From IMG/VR virus record IMGVR_UViG_3300013132_000244, positions 1 through 24,870 of that record: a stretch of 24,870 nt of DNA; one strand, written 5' to 3'. The DNA comes from a virus. Below are positions 7,020 to 14,131 of the stretch, piece by piece. The position numbers and the translations under genes were made by a program. Below the pieces are notes generated by a model. The model was not told the origin of the DNA. It searched no databases and worked only from the letters and a program-made list of their open reading frames with translations. How positions within the stretch are numbered: the first letter of the stretch is position 1; each line of letters starts with the position of its first letter.

Positions 7020-7092
7020 TGGGCCGAGAGGGGATCGAACCCCCGACCGAGGCATTATGAGTGCCCTGCTCTAACCACTGAGCTACCGGCCC
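7020..7092 (-). tRNA. tRNA with CAU anticodon (Met, or Ile2 if modified)
   Basis: The 73-base - strand sequence folds as a full cloverleaf: acceptor GGGCCGG with TCGGCCC, D arm GCTC-AGTGGTTA-GAGC, anticodon stem GGGCA/TGCCT with loop CTCATAA (anticodon CAT at 7057-7059), and T arm GGGGG-TTCGATC-CCCTC. The discriminator is A and no CCA is encoded. The paired first base rules out a normal initiator tRNA. Elongator Met is the default; a lysidine-modified Ile2 reading AUA cannot be excluded from sequence. Its 5' end overlaps the last codons and stop of the nuclease-like gene. Confidence 0.93.
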
Positions 7093-7610
7093 TTGTGCTG
7101 ACCCGCTAGGGCGTCCCATTCCCTCTCCTTGCGCTCGAGAAAAGCCAGGAAGTCGTCCATGCTCCTGAGGCACGACCTCGGCGCCACGTAGAAATCGTCG
7201 TAGATCTCCTTCTTGTGGTCGAACAGGCGGCGGGGCTCCCACTGCGACCTCGTCGAGCCGGGTATGACCAGGCACTTGCTGTTCGCCATGCACACCAGCA
7301 CGTAGGCGATCGGCTTCTCGGTCTTGCCCTCCCAGCTGCCCACCGTGTCCACGATCATCGTCGCGTACGGGAACGACAAGGGGTCGTCCGTGAAGTGCTT
7401 GCCCTGGCCCTTGACCTCTACTGTCCCCGCCCTCGTCACGACGTCCTTCTCCCCGTGCGTGAAATCGGAGATCTCGCTCTTCGTCTGCGCGAAGCGGAGC
7501 GGGGGGCAGTAGGCCCAGAGGCCCCTGCCGCGGATCACGCTCGCCACGTACTCGTTGCGGGAATGCCCGTCCGCGAAGGCCCTCCTGTAGTCGACGTCAG
7601 ACCATGCCAT
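7083..7610 (-). CDS. PD-(D/E)XK-like nuclease family protein (175 aa)
   Basis: The segment EKDVVTRAGTVEVKGQGKHF (about 54-73) has an acidic residue upstream and an E-V-K on a predicted strand, the catalytic pattern of the PD-(D/E)XK fold seen in restriction enzymes, resolvases and phage recombination exonucleases. The N-terminal HSRNEYVASVIRGRG helix fits the usual preceding helix. The context does not say which activity applies. The ATG at 7610 has no Shine-Dalgarno but TAGTTT lies 6 bases upstream. The stop (TAG, 7083-7085) lies inside the downstream tRNA gene, with codons AAG-GGC-CGG-TAG shared with the tRNA 5' region. Confidence 0.65.
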   Translation of the reverse strand: MAWSDVDYRRAFADGHSRNEYVASVIRGRGLWAYCPPLRFAQTKSEISDFTHGEKDVVTRAGTVEVKGQGKHFTDDPLSFPYATMIVDTVGSWEGKTEKPIAYVLVCMANSKCLVIPGSTRSQWEPRRLFDHKKEIYDDFYVAPRSCLRSMDDFLAFLERKEREWDALAGQHKGR

Positions 7611-7616
7611 GGCAAG

Positions 7617-7622
7617 AAACTA
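7617..7622 (-). promoter_or_regulatory. -10 element of a leaderless promoter (TAGTTT)
   Basis: On the - strand TAGTTT is followed by six bases and the ATG at 7610. A transcript from here would also carry tRNA(CAU). Confidence 0.5.
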
Positions 7623-7708
7623 GCGCGCCGACGTCGCGGGGCGGGGCGCGGGTTCCCGGGCGCCGCCGCGCCTGTTGTTAGTGTTGTCGGCGAGCACGGA
7701 GGAATGGC

Positions 7709-8521
7709 TTGACATACAACCAGTTGATACGGAAGTTTCCGCCCCAGGTGGTGCACATCCGCAACGCCGTGCCCCTCGATCTGATCGCCGGCGTCAGGAC
7801 GCCCAACGAGAGGGGTAAGCGGTACAAGGAGGGCGACTTCCTGCCCGAGCTCGACGATTTCCTGCTCTCCTACGCCAAGAAGTACGGCACGCCCGTCGGC
7901 TACGACAGGGAGCGCAACGGCGCCATGGTGCAGAACATCTTCCCCGACCGCAAGGAGGCGAAGTCCCAGATCTCGTCGTCGTCGTCCGTGGTCCTCCAGA
8001 TGCACACCGAGGCCGCGTTCCACCCGTACAAGCCCGACTGGATCCTGCTCGCCTGCGTGAGGGGCGACAAGAGGGCGGCGACCACCTTCGCCACGCTCGA
8101 CGACATCCTTTACGAGCTGGACGAGAGCTCCATATGGGAGCTCAGGCAGCCCGACTTCATGACGACGGTCGACAAGAGCTTCAGGACCAAGGGCGAGCCC
8201 GACAGGGAGTACATCGTGCGCCCGCTGGTCGGCTCGGGGGACTGGGTGCTGACCTACGACGCCGACCTGATGAGGCCCCTCACCGACCACGCCGCGAAGG
8301 CGTTCGGCAAGCTGGGGAGCGCCATCAAGAAGCGCACGCGCAAGATCGTCCTCGACGCGGGGGACATACTCGTGATCAACAACAGGACGACGGTCCACGG
8401 CCGCAACTCCTTCAAGGCCCGCTACGACGGGACTGACCGCTGGGTGAAGAGGGTGCTCATGAGGGAGACGATGCCTCCCCCGCGCAAGACGAAGGACGGC
8501 GTGATCCTCACCGACGCCTGA
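7709..8521 (+). CDS. Fe(II)/2-oxoglutarate oxygenase of the clavaminate synthase/VioC/AsnO type
   Basis: The 270-residue product has the iron triad and cosubstrate arginine of the TauD/CAS-like superfamily: H99-T-E101 in LQMHTEAAFHPYKPD, distal H230 in NNRTTVHGRNSF, and an Arg 14 residues later (R244 in YDGTDRWVKR). Glu rather than Asp in the HxE motif is typical of clavaminate synthase, arginine hydroxylase VioC and asparagine oxygenase AsnO, which hydroxylate free or carrier-bound amino acids. The HPYKPDWILLACVRGD stretch also matches that subgroup. It is shorter than VioC (about 350 aa), lacking N-terminal sequence. The TTG start has GGAGG 6 bases upstream. The substrate is unknown: a free amino acid, a peptide or another small molecule. 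Flanking genes give no pathway. Confidence 0.85.
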   Translation: MTYNQLIRKFPPQVVHIRNAVPLDLIAGVRTPNERGKRYKEGDFLPELDDFLLSYAKKYGTPVGYDRERNGAMVQNIFPDRKEAKSQISSSSSVVLQMHTEAAFHPYKPDWILLACVRGDKRAATTFATLDDILYELDESSIWELRQPDFMTTVDKSFRTKGEPDREYIVRPLVGSGDWVLTYDADLMRPLTDHAAKAFGKLGSAIKKRTRKIVLDAGDILVINNRTTVHGRNSFKARYDGTDRWVKRVLMRETMPPPRKTKDGVILTDA

Positions 8522-8524
8522 CGG

Positions 8525-8764
8525 CTACCGGGCGGCCTCGAGGGCCTTGTACTCGCTCTTGTACAGCTTCGAGAACTCCGCCGCGTGCCTGTGCGCGAGG
8601 ACTATCAGCGAGCGTCTGCGCGCCTCGGCCCTCATGCGGTTCTTCATCCTCTGCTCGGCGAGCCGCTCGGCCTTCTCGTCCGGCGGGAGCGGCCTGCGCC
8701 CGCGCTTGCTCACGCCAGAGGCGAGAATCTTTTCATATTCGGTCTTTTCTTTTTTCCTAGTCAC
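8525..8764 (-). CDS. Small basic hypothetical protein (79 aa)
   Basis: The product is strongly charged: MTRKKEKTEYEKILASG, an SKRGRRPLPPDE segment recalling an AT-hook core (RGRRP), then a long basic helix (KAERLAEQRMKNRMRAEARRR) and a second helix. Nucleic-acid binding is plausible. The GTG start at 8764 has AAAGGA about 7 bases upstream; the overlapping ATG is out of frame and closes at once. Its stop lies 3 bases from that of the convergent oxygenase gene. Confidence 0.6.
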   Translation of the reverse strand: MTRKKEKTEYEKILASGVSKRGRRPLPPDEKAERLAEQRMKNRMRAEARRRSLIVLAHRHAAEFSKLYKSEYKALEAAR

Positions 8765-8837
8765 TATTCATTCCTTTCGTGATAACTATTTGAATACACC
8801 CTACCCGGAATCCCCGGGAATGCCAACCCCTTAGGTC

Positions 8838-8866
8838 TTGCGCGTCCCGGGGAACGGCCCTAGGTT
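8838..8866 (+). promoter_or_regulatory. Promoter TTGCGC-N17-TAGGTT, leaderless
   Basis: The -35 TTGCGC (8838-8843), a 17-base spacer and -10 TAGGTT (8861-8866) end 6 bases before the GTG at 8873. Confidence 0.6.
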
Positions 8867-8872
8867 TGGGGC

Positions 8873-9337
8873 GTGGCAAATGACGAAACGGGCACCCCGG
8901 CGGGCATGGCGGACAGCGGGCTCCTCCCGCCCGTCAACGTCTTCGGCCAGCGCTGCGACGAGTGCGGCAAGCCCATCAGGCTCTTCAACGAGGACGCCCG
9001 CAGGGACGAGTCGTCGTACAAGCAGGTGGTCAACGGGATCTGCCTCGACTTCTCGGGCGGCTACGACGAGTTCAACGACCTGTGCGGCCAGTTCGCCTCG
9101 GGCGAGGACTACGTGGACGGCTACGTCGCGCTGTGCCACGACTGCACCATGCTCATCTACTCGGCCCTGCCCAACGCCACCGCGAAGTTCGGCCTCAGGC
9201 TGCACACGCCCGAGCCGGGCGACAACGAGAAGCCGTGCTGCCGGTGGTCGTGGACGCTGAGGAGGATCGGCGACCAGCTCAGGCTGTTCATCCCCAACGA
9301 GACGGCGGACGCCTGGGTCGAGGCGCCGTCTGACTAG
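8873..9337 (+). CDS. Zinc-ribbon-like hypothetical protein (154 aa)
   Basis: Two CxxC pairs, RCDECGKPI (about 28-31) and LCHDCTMLI (about 88-91), probably make one zinc site joining an N-terminal and a central region. A later PCCRW adds more cysteines. The middle (SYKQVVNGICLDFSGGYDEF, then NDLCGQF) is acidic and aromatic. No family is recognised. The GTG start is supported by a leaderless-type promoter with 6-base spacing and no Shine-Dalgarno. The vsr-like gene starts 31 bases downstream and is probably cotranscribed. Confidence 0.65.
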   Translation: MANDETGTPAGMADSGLLPPVNVFGQRCDECGKPIRLFNEDARRDESSYKQVVNGICLDFSGGYDEFNDLCGQFASGEDYVDGYVALCHDCTMLIYSALPNATAKFGLRLHTPEPGDNEKPCCRWSWTLRRIGDQLRLFIPNETADAWVEAPSD

Positions 9338-9368
9338 CCCCCCGACCGACCCCGCGACGAGCGCCAGG

Positions 9369-9785
9369 ATGCGCCTCGTGAGGACGAGGGGCACCCGGCC
9401 CGAGCGGGCCGTCGCGTCGCTCCTGAGGGCCTCGGGGATCCGCTACAGGTCGAACCTGAGGGGGATGCCGGGCACGCCCGACTTCGTGCTGCCCGAGGAG
9501 CGGGCCGTCATATTCGTCCACGGGTGCTTCTGGCACGGGTGCCCGAGGTGCTTCAGGGCCCCAAAGCGGAACAGGGCGTGGTGGCTGCGCAAGATAGAGG
9601 CCAACCGCCGCAGGGACGGCAGGAACGAGCGCAGGCTCCGCAGGGCGGGCTGGCGGGTGATGACGGTCAGGGAGCACGACCAAATTTCACGGACGGCGCG
9701 GCGCCTTTCCACATTCCTTGGTGGAGCGTGCGACGGACGCCGCCACCGCCACTCGGGTAGATCCGGGCGACCCCGGAGGGGCTGA
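9369..9785 (+). CDS. vsr: Very-short-patch-repair (Vsr)-like DNA mismatch endonuclease
   Basis: Vsr nicks DNA at T:G mismatches that arise by deamination of 5-methylcytosine. The 138-residue product keeps the family spacing: TRGTRPE (E12), GTPDFVLP (catalytic D38), FVHGCFWHGCPRC (H51 and H56, C53 and C58/C61 for zinc), then NRAWWLRKIEANRRRD and RRAGWRVMTVREHD. Offsets D to H of 13 and H to H of 5 equal those of the E. coli enzyme (D51, H64, H69). A Cys replaces one expected zinc His. No cytosine methyltransferase gene is in the window, so this is an orphan copy; it may act as a nicking repair or homing-type endonuclease. The arginine-rich tail after residue 118 is atypical. Confidence 0.82.
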   Translation: MRLVRTRGTRPERAVASLLRASGIRYRSNLRGMPGTPDFVLPEERAVIFVHGCFWHGCPRCFRAPKRNRAWWLRKIEANRRRDGRNERRLRRAGWRVMTVREHDQISRTARRLSTFLGGACDGRRHRHSGRSGRPRRG

Positions 9786-9790
9786 GCACG

Positions 9791-9827
9791 CCGGGTCCCC
9801 GCCGGAACCCCCAAAGCGTTTTTTTTT
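9791..9827 (+). terminator. Candidate terminator with nine-T run downstream of vsr
   Basis: A GC-rich segment with a short GGGT/ACCC stem is followed by a run of nine T at 9819-9827. The stem is weak, but a T9 run in such GC-rich DNA directly after a gene supports intrinsic termination. Confidence 0.45.
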
Positions 9828-9836
9828 CGCGGGCGT

Positions 9837-9860
9837 CCTCGGATAGATCCGAACCGAGGG
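9837..9860. terminator. Hairpin between convergent genes
   Basis: An inverted repeat CCTCGG-N11-CCGAGG encloses a smaller TCGGA-TAGA-TCCGA. It lies just past the stop of the leftward gene at 9870 and beyond the T run, so it may end leftward transcription. A related sequence (TCGGATAAATCAGAACCGA) recurs at 10252-10270, upstream of tRNA-Leu. Confidence 0.35.
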
Positions 9861-9869
9861 CGACGACCC

Positions 9870-10112
9870 CTAGGTATTACCGAGGGCGTCGAGCACCAGC
9901 CGGTCGTACGAGCTGAACGTCTCGGCGAACACCTGCCCGTCGGCTCCGTAGAACTCGGTCCTCAACCCGGTCCCCGTCGCCGTCAGGACGATCGACTCGC
10001 CCGACTCCGGGTCCAGCGAGAGCCCGACGAACAGCTCCGCCACCGCGGGCGAACCGGGAACCGCGCGGAAGACGAGCTGCGACCCAGCCCCCGAATCCCG
10101 CAGTCCGTCCAT
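9870..10112 (-). CDS. Hypothetical protein (80 aa)
   Basis: The acidic product begins MDGLRDSGAGSQLVF and continues with alternating hydrophobic stretches (SIVLTATGTGLRTEFYGADG), suggesting a small beta-rich protein. No family is recognised. Upstream in-frame sequence passes through the tRNA-Leu gene and is not coding. TAGGAT lies 8 bases before the ATG. The gene follows tRNA-Leu on the same strand and may share its transcript. Confidence 0.6.
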   Translation of the reverse strand: MDGLRDSGAGSQLVFRAVPGSPAVAELFVGLSLDPESGESIVLTATGTGLRTEFYGADGQVFAETFSSYDRLVLDALGNT

Positions 10113-10120
10113 CGCCGACG

Positions 10121-10150
10121 ATCCTACAGCCCAAAGGCCGGGAGTGCCAA
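10121..10150 (-). promoter_or_regulatory. Promoter TTGGCA-N18-TAGGAT overlapping the tRNA-Leu 3' end
   Basis: On the - strand the -10 is TAGGAT (10121-10126), 8 bases before the ATG at 10112. The best -35, TTGGCA at 10145-10150 with an 18-base spacer, is the 3' acceptor end of tRNA-Leu. Confidence 0.35.
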
Positions 10151-10228
10151 GGGAGGGACTCGAACCCTCACGCCCTCGCGGGCGCCAGCTCCTAAGGCTG
10201 GTGCGTCTGCCGATTCCGCCACCCCGGC
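10145..10228 (-). tRNA. tRNA-Leu (anticodon UAG)
   Basis: The 84-base - strand sequence forms a class II tRNA: acceptor GCCGGGG/CCTTGGC (two G-U pairs), anticodon stem CCAGC/GCTGG with loop CTTAGGA (anticodon TAG, reading CUA), a long variable arm built on GCCC-GCGA-GGGC, and T arm GAGGG-TTCGAGT-CCCTC. The discriminator is A and no CCA is encoded. It lies about 100 bases from the start of the low-complexity region. A TAGGAT at about 10238-10243 on the - strand could be its promoter -10. Confidence 0.93.
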
Positions 10229-10302
10229 TCCCGACAGATCCTAGCCGGCCGTCGGATAAATCAGAACCGACCCGGGCCGCGCGCACCGCCACGGGCCTGC
10301 GC

Positions 10303-10316
10303 ACCCCGAGAGGGGT
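10303..10316. other. Hairpin at the left edge of the low-complexity region
   Basis: ACCCC-GAGA-GGGGT is a perfect five-base stem with a GNRA-type tetraloop. It stands at the boundary between ordinary sequence and the adenine-free tract. Confidence 0.4.
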
Positions 10317-10329
10317 CGGGCGAAAAGTT

Positions 10330-11380
10330 TGGCGCACCCCCCTGTGTCGCCTGCGTGTCGTGCGTGTCGTGTGTCGCCTGCGTGTCGTGTCGCCTGCGTG
10401 TCGTGTGTGTGTGTCGTGTGTGTGTGTCGTGTGTGTCGCCTGCGTGTCGTGTCGTGTCGCCTGCGTGTCGCCTGCGTGTCGTGCGTGTCGTGCGTGTCGC
10501 CGTGAGCGTGTCGTGTGCGTTGCGTGTGCCTGTGTGTCTGCGTTGCGTGTGTGCGTTGCGTGTCTGCGTTGCGTGTGTGCCGTCTGCGTTGCGTGTGCCT
10601 GCGTGTGTGCTGTGTGTGTGCCTGCGTGTGTGCTGTGTGTGTGCGTTGCGTGTCTGCGTTGCGTGTGTCTGTCTGTGTCTGTGTGCCGTGTGTGCTGTGC
10701 CGTGCGTGCCTGCCCCCTGCCCCCTGCCTGCGTGTGGCGTGTGTGGCGTGTGCTGTGCGTGTCGCCCTGCCCTGCCTGCCCTGCCTGTGTGTCGCCCTGC
10801 CTGCCTGCCCTGCCTGTGTGTCGCCCTGCCTGCCTGCCTGCCCTGCCCTGCGTGTGTGTCGTGCTGTCGTGTCGTGTGGTGCTGTCGTGCCTGCGTGTCG
10901 TGCTGTCGTGTCTGTGTGTCGCCCTGCCTGTCGCCTGTCGTGTGTCGTGTCGCCCTGTCGTGCTGTCGCCTGTCGTGTCGTGCTGTCGCCTGTCGTGCCG
11001 TGTGTCGTGTCGTGCGCCCTGTCGTGTGGTGCTGTCGTGTGTCGCCCTGTCGTGCTGTCGTGTCGTGTGGTGCTGTCGCCTGTCGTGTCGTGTGTCGTGT
11101 CGTGCGCCCTGTCGTGCCGTGTCGTGCTGTCGCCCTGTCGTGCGCCCTGTCGTGTCGGTGCGCCGTGTCGGTGCGCCTACCGTGTCGCCGTGTGGTGCGC
11201 CTATGCCTGCCGTGCGCCTGCGCCTATGCCTGCCGTGCGCCTGCGCCTGCCGTGCGCCTGCCGTGTGGTGCGCCTGTGCCTGCGCCTGCCGTGCGCCTGC
11301 GCCTGCCGTGCGCCTGCCGTGTGGTGCGCCTGTGCCTGCGCCTGCCGTGCGCTGTGCTTGCCGAACACTCGTTCGCCCCC
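10330..11380. repeat. Low-complexity, adenine-free word-repeat region, left block
   Basis: About 1.05 kb of + strand is built almost only from C, G and T; adenine is nearly absent. The vocabulary shifts in sub-blocks: TGCGTGTCG and GCGTTGCGTGT words (10340-10690), CCTGCC and TGTGTGTCGCC words (10690-10860), GTGCTGTCGTG and TCGCCCTG words (10860-11150), and GTGCGCCTGCC words (11150-11370). Because every stop codon contains A on one strand and T on the other, no frame closes on either strand. I treat the long frames as non-coding artefacts. The sequence looks like the product of repeated slippage and short duplications. Confidence 0.85.
11236..11347. repeat. Tandem duplication, 56-base period
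   Basis: Two adjacent copies of a 56-base unit made of GCGCCT, GCCGT and GTGGT words. The landmark CCGTGTGGTG starts at 11261 and again at 11317. This recent tandem duplication shows that the region expands by unit duplication. Confidence 0.7.
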
Positions 11381-11403
11381 CTGTGGTGCGCCCGAAACGA
11401 TAC

Positions 11404-11432
11404 TTGACTTGTCCTAGTTATGTCGCTAGTGT
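11404..11432 (+). promoter_or_regulatory. Promoter P1: TTGACT-N17-TAGTGT, leaderless
   Basis: A near-consensus -35 TTGACT (11404-11409), a 17-base spacer and -10 TAGTGT (11427-11432) end 7 bases before the ATG at 11440. P2 at 14499-14527 on the other strand shares CTTGACTTGTC and ATGTCGCTAGTGT with it. Confidence 0.75.
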
Positions 11433-11439
11433 GTGGTGT

Positions 11440-11682
11440 ATGAAAATAGTCCTACTCACCGAGAGCCTCAACCTTCGTGAGACCCTTCGCCTCGCTCGCC
11501 TCGCTGAGCGTCTGCCCGTTTCCCGTTTCCGTTTCGGTTCGCCGTGCCGTTTCGTTCGTGTTATTGACTTGACGGTTCACCTCGTTCTGCCCGAACTGTG
11601 TGAGCGTGTCGGTGCGTTGCGTGTCGCTCGCTACCTGCGTAGCACCTCGCCACGCTGGGGTCGCTCGTGGCGCAAGTGGTGA
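11440..11682 (+). CDS. Small gene embedded in the low-complexity region (80 aa, function unknown)
   Basis: Starting exactly where P1 predicts a leaderless mRNA, the frame encodes MKIVLLTESLNLRETLRLARLA, then a mixed segment with VRVIDLTVHLVLPELCERVG, ending in a basic tail (PRWGRSWRKW). Unlike its surroundings it uses all four bases and has an ordinary amino-acid composition. No family is recognised. It is basic and leucine/arginine-rich, with an amphipathic first helix; nucleic-acid or membrane binding are possible. Toward its 3' end the DNA grades into the same words (GTGTCGGTGCGTTGCGTGTC) as the flanking repeats, so the repeats may have grown from gene material like this. The open frame running in from the left is an artefact. 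Confidence 0.6.
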   Translation: MKIVLLTESLNLRETLRLARLAERLPVSRFRFGSPCRFVRVIDLTVHLVLPELCERVGALRVARYLRSTSPRWGRSWRKW

Positions 11683-11710
11683 GCAAGGTGCGTCGTGCGT
11701 TGCGCTCGCC

Positions 11711-11871
11711 GTTCGCCGTTGCGTAGGCGTTGCGTCTCTCGCCGTGTGCGTGTGTCGCCGTGTGCGTCTCTCGCCGTGTGCGTCTCTCGCCGTGCGTCTC
11801 TCGCCGTGTGCGTCTCTCGCCGTGCGTCTCTCGCCGTTCGCCGTTGCGTAGGCGTTGCGTCTCTCGCCGTG
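11711..11871. repeat. Direct repeat pair, 125 bases apart
   Basis: A segment of about 36 bases beginning GTTCGCCGTTGCGTAGGC occurs at 11711 and again at 11836. The intervening DNA is itself made of CGTGTGCGTCTCTCGC words. Confidence 0.7.
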
Positions 11872-12269
11872 CGCCGTGTGCGTGTGTCGCCGTGTCTCGC
11901 CGTGCGCCGTGCGTCTCTCGCCGTCGGCGTGTGGTGCGTCGTCGTCGTCGCCTGCGTTGAGTGGGCTGACGATATCGCTCGCCGTTGAGCGAGTGCGCTA
12001 GTGGTGCGTGTGCGCCACGATACGCCGTGCGTCGGTGAGCGTCGCCGTGCGCCGTGCGTGTCTCGCCGTGCGTCGCCGTGCGTTGCCGTGAGCGTCGCCG
12101 TGAGCGTCGCCGTGTGCGTGTCGCCCTGCGTTGCCGTGTGCGTGTCGCCCTGCGTGTCGCCGTGTCTCGCCGTGCGTTGCCGTGTGCGTGTCTCGCCGTG
12201 TGCGTGTCTCGCCCCGTGTCTCGCCGTGTGCGTGTCTCGCCCTGTGTCTCGCCGTGTGCGTGTCTCGCC

Positions 12270-12344
12270 CTGTGTCTCGCCGTGTGCGCTCGCCCTGTGT
12301 CTCGCCGTGTGCGCTCGCCCTGTGTCTCGCCGTGTGCGCTCGCC
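12270..12344. repeat. Minisatellite, 25-base unit, three copies
   Basis: Three exact copies (12270-12294, 12295-12319, 12320-12344) of a unit that begins CTGTGTCTCGCC and ends GCGCTCGCC. Partial copies flank them on the left. Confidence 0.8.
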
Positions 12345-13395
12345 CTGTGCGTGAGCGTCGCCTATGGGTGCGCTCGTCGCCGTGTGCGCTCGTCGCCGTG
12401 TGCGTGTGCCGTGCGTATCGGTGAGCGTGTCGCCGTGTGTCGCCCTGTGAGTGTGTCGCCGTGCGTTGCCGTGTCTCGCCGTGCGTCGGTGCGTGTCGGT
12501 GAGCGTGTCGCCGTGCGTCGTTCGCCGTCGTCGTTCGCCGTCGCCGTTCGCCGTGCGTCGTTCGCCGTGCGTCGTTCGCCGTGCGTCGGTGAGCGTCGCC
12601 CTGCGTGTCGCCGTGTGTCGTTCGCCGTCGCCGTGTGTCGGTGAGCGTCGGCGTGAGCGTCGGCGTGTGAGCATCACGGGTCGCCTATGGGTGCGCCTGC
12701 CGTGCGTAGGCGTGTCGGTGCGCCGTGCGTGTGCCGTGCGTGTCGGTGAGCGTGTGGGTGCGTCGGTGCGTATCGCCCTGCGTCGCCGTGCGCCGTGCGT
12801 ATGCGTCGGTGCGTGGGTGCGCCGTGCGTGGTGCGTATGCGTGGGTGCGCCGTGCGTGTGTCGGTGCGTGTCGGTGTCGGTGCGTGTCGGTGTCGGTGCG
12901 TCGCCGTGCGCTCGTCAGTGCGTCGCCGTGCGCTCGTCGGTGCGCCCTGCGTCGGTGCGCCGTTGCCGTGCGTGTGTCGTGCGTGTATCGGCTCGCCGTG
13001 CGTCGTGCCGTGCGTCGCCGTTGCCGTGTCGCCGTGCCTCTCGCCGTGTCGGTTCGTGCGCCGTGCGTGTCTCGTCGTCGTGCGTGTCGCCCGTCGTGCG
13101 TGGGGTTCACGGTGCGCCGTCGTGCGTGTCGCCCGTCGTGCCGTTCGCCCGTCGTGCCGTTCGCCCGTCGTGCGTGTCGGTGCGTTGCCGTATCCGTTGC
13201 CGTGAGCGTGTCGCCGTGAGCGTGTCGGTGCGTGAGCGTGTCGCCGTGAGTGCGTTCGTCGTGCGCCGTCGTGCGTAGTGCGCCGTCGTGCGTCGTGCCG
13301 TGCGCTCGTCGTGCGCCCTGCGCTCGCCGTGCGTCGTGCCGTGCGCTCGTCGTGCGCCGTGCGCTCGTCGGTCGTCGTGCGCCGTGCGTGAGCCT

Positions 13396-13410
13396 CACGG
13401 GTGGCACGGG
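13396..13410 (+). repeat. Paired CACGGG box 1
   Basis: CACGGG-TGG-CACGGG, flanked by GAGCCT on the left and GTCGCCCGTCG on the right. The second half can pair with the right flank (ACGGG-GTCG-CCCGT). It is one of the few places in the low-complexity block that contains adenine. Confidence 0.65.
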
Positions 13411-13585
13411 GTCGCCCGTCGTGCGTGTGCGTCGCCCGTCGTGCGTGTGCGTCGCCGTGTCGGTGCGTGTCGTATCGCCGTGCGCCTGCGTGTGTCGTCG
13501 TGCGTCGCCGTGTCGGTGCGCCTGCCGTGCGTCGTGCGTCGCCGTGAGTGCGCTCGCCGTCGTGTCGCCACGCCCTGCGCTCGCC

Positions 13586-13639
13586 GTTCGTCGGTGCGTC
13601 GCCGTTCGTCGGTGCGTCGCCGTTCGTCGGTGCGTCGCC
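13586..13639. repeat. Minisatellite, 18-base unit, three copies
   Basis: Three exact tandem copies of GTTCGTCGGTGCGTCGCC, followed by three shorter GTTCGTGCC-type units. Eighteen is a multiple of three, but no coding function is supported. Confidence 0.8.
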
Positions 13640-13748
13640 GTTCGTGCCGTTCGTGCCGTTCGTGTGTGTGCCGTGTGTCGGTTCGCCGTGTGCGTGTGCG
13701 TCGTCGTGCGTCGGTCGGTGTCGCCCGTCGTGCGCCGTGCGTGAGCCT

Positions 13749-13763
13749 CACGGGTGGCACGGG
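13749..13763 (+). repeat. Paired CACGGG box 2
   Basis: CACGGG-TGG-CACGGG with the same GAGCCT left flank as box 1, 353 bases further on. The right flank gives a CACGG-GGTCG-CCGTG hairpin. Confidence 0.65.
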
Positions 13764-14131
13764 GTCGCCGTGTGTCCGTCGTTGCGTCGGTGCGTCGTGC
13801 GTGTGTCCGTTCGCTCGCCGTGTCCGTTCGCCCGCCGTGTTGGTGCGCTCGCCGTGTCGGTGCGCTCGCCGTGTCGGTGCGCCGTCGGTGCGCTCGCCGT
13901 GTCGGTGCGCCGTCGGTGCGCTCGTGTGTCTCGCCCGTCGGTGCGCTCGTGTGTCTCGCCCGTCGGTGCGCCGTGCGCCCGTCGTGTCGTGCGTCGCCGT
14001 GTCGGTGCGCTCGCTCTCCCTGCGTGTGCGCCTCTCTGCGTCGCCCTGCCGTGTCGTGCGTGTGCGCCCGTCTTGTTGGTCGTGCGTCGCCGTCTGCCGT
14101 CGTGCCGTGCCTCTCGTCGCCCTGCGACCCT

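Noticed and set aside
7535-8398. A 287-codon - frame opposite the oxygenase.
   Set aside because: Antisense shadow; the + frame has a strong Shine-Dalgarno and the catalytic motifs.
10145-10228. The tRNA-Leu as an attB/attP core for integration.
   Set aside because: No integrase or excisionase is visible, and no partial second copy of the tRNA 3' end is found in the window.
10144-11682. A 512-codon + frame rich in Cys, Val, Arg and Leu.
   Set aside because: It begins inside tRNA-Leu and crosses adenine-free repeats where stops cannot form. Only the last 80 codons (from 11440) have a promoter, a start and normal base use.
11631-12677. A 348-codon - frame made largely of Thr, His, Arg and Gly.
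   Set aside because: Composition artefact of the thymine-poor strand. No ribosome-binding site, and it overlaps the supported + gene at 11440-11682.
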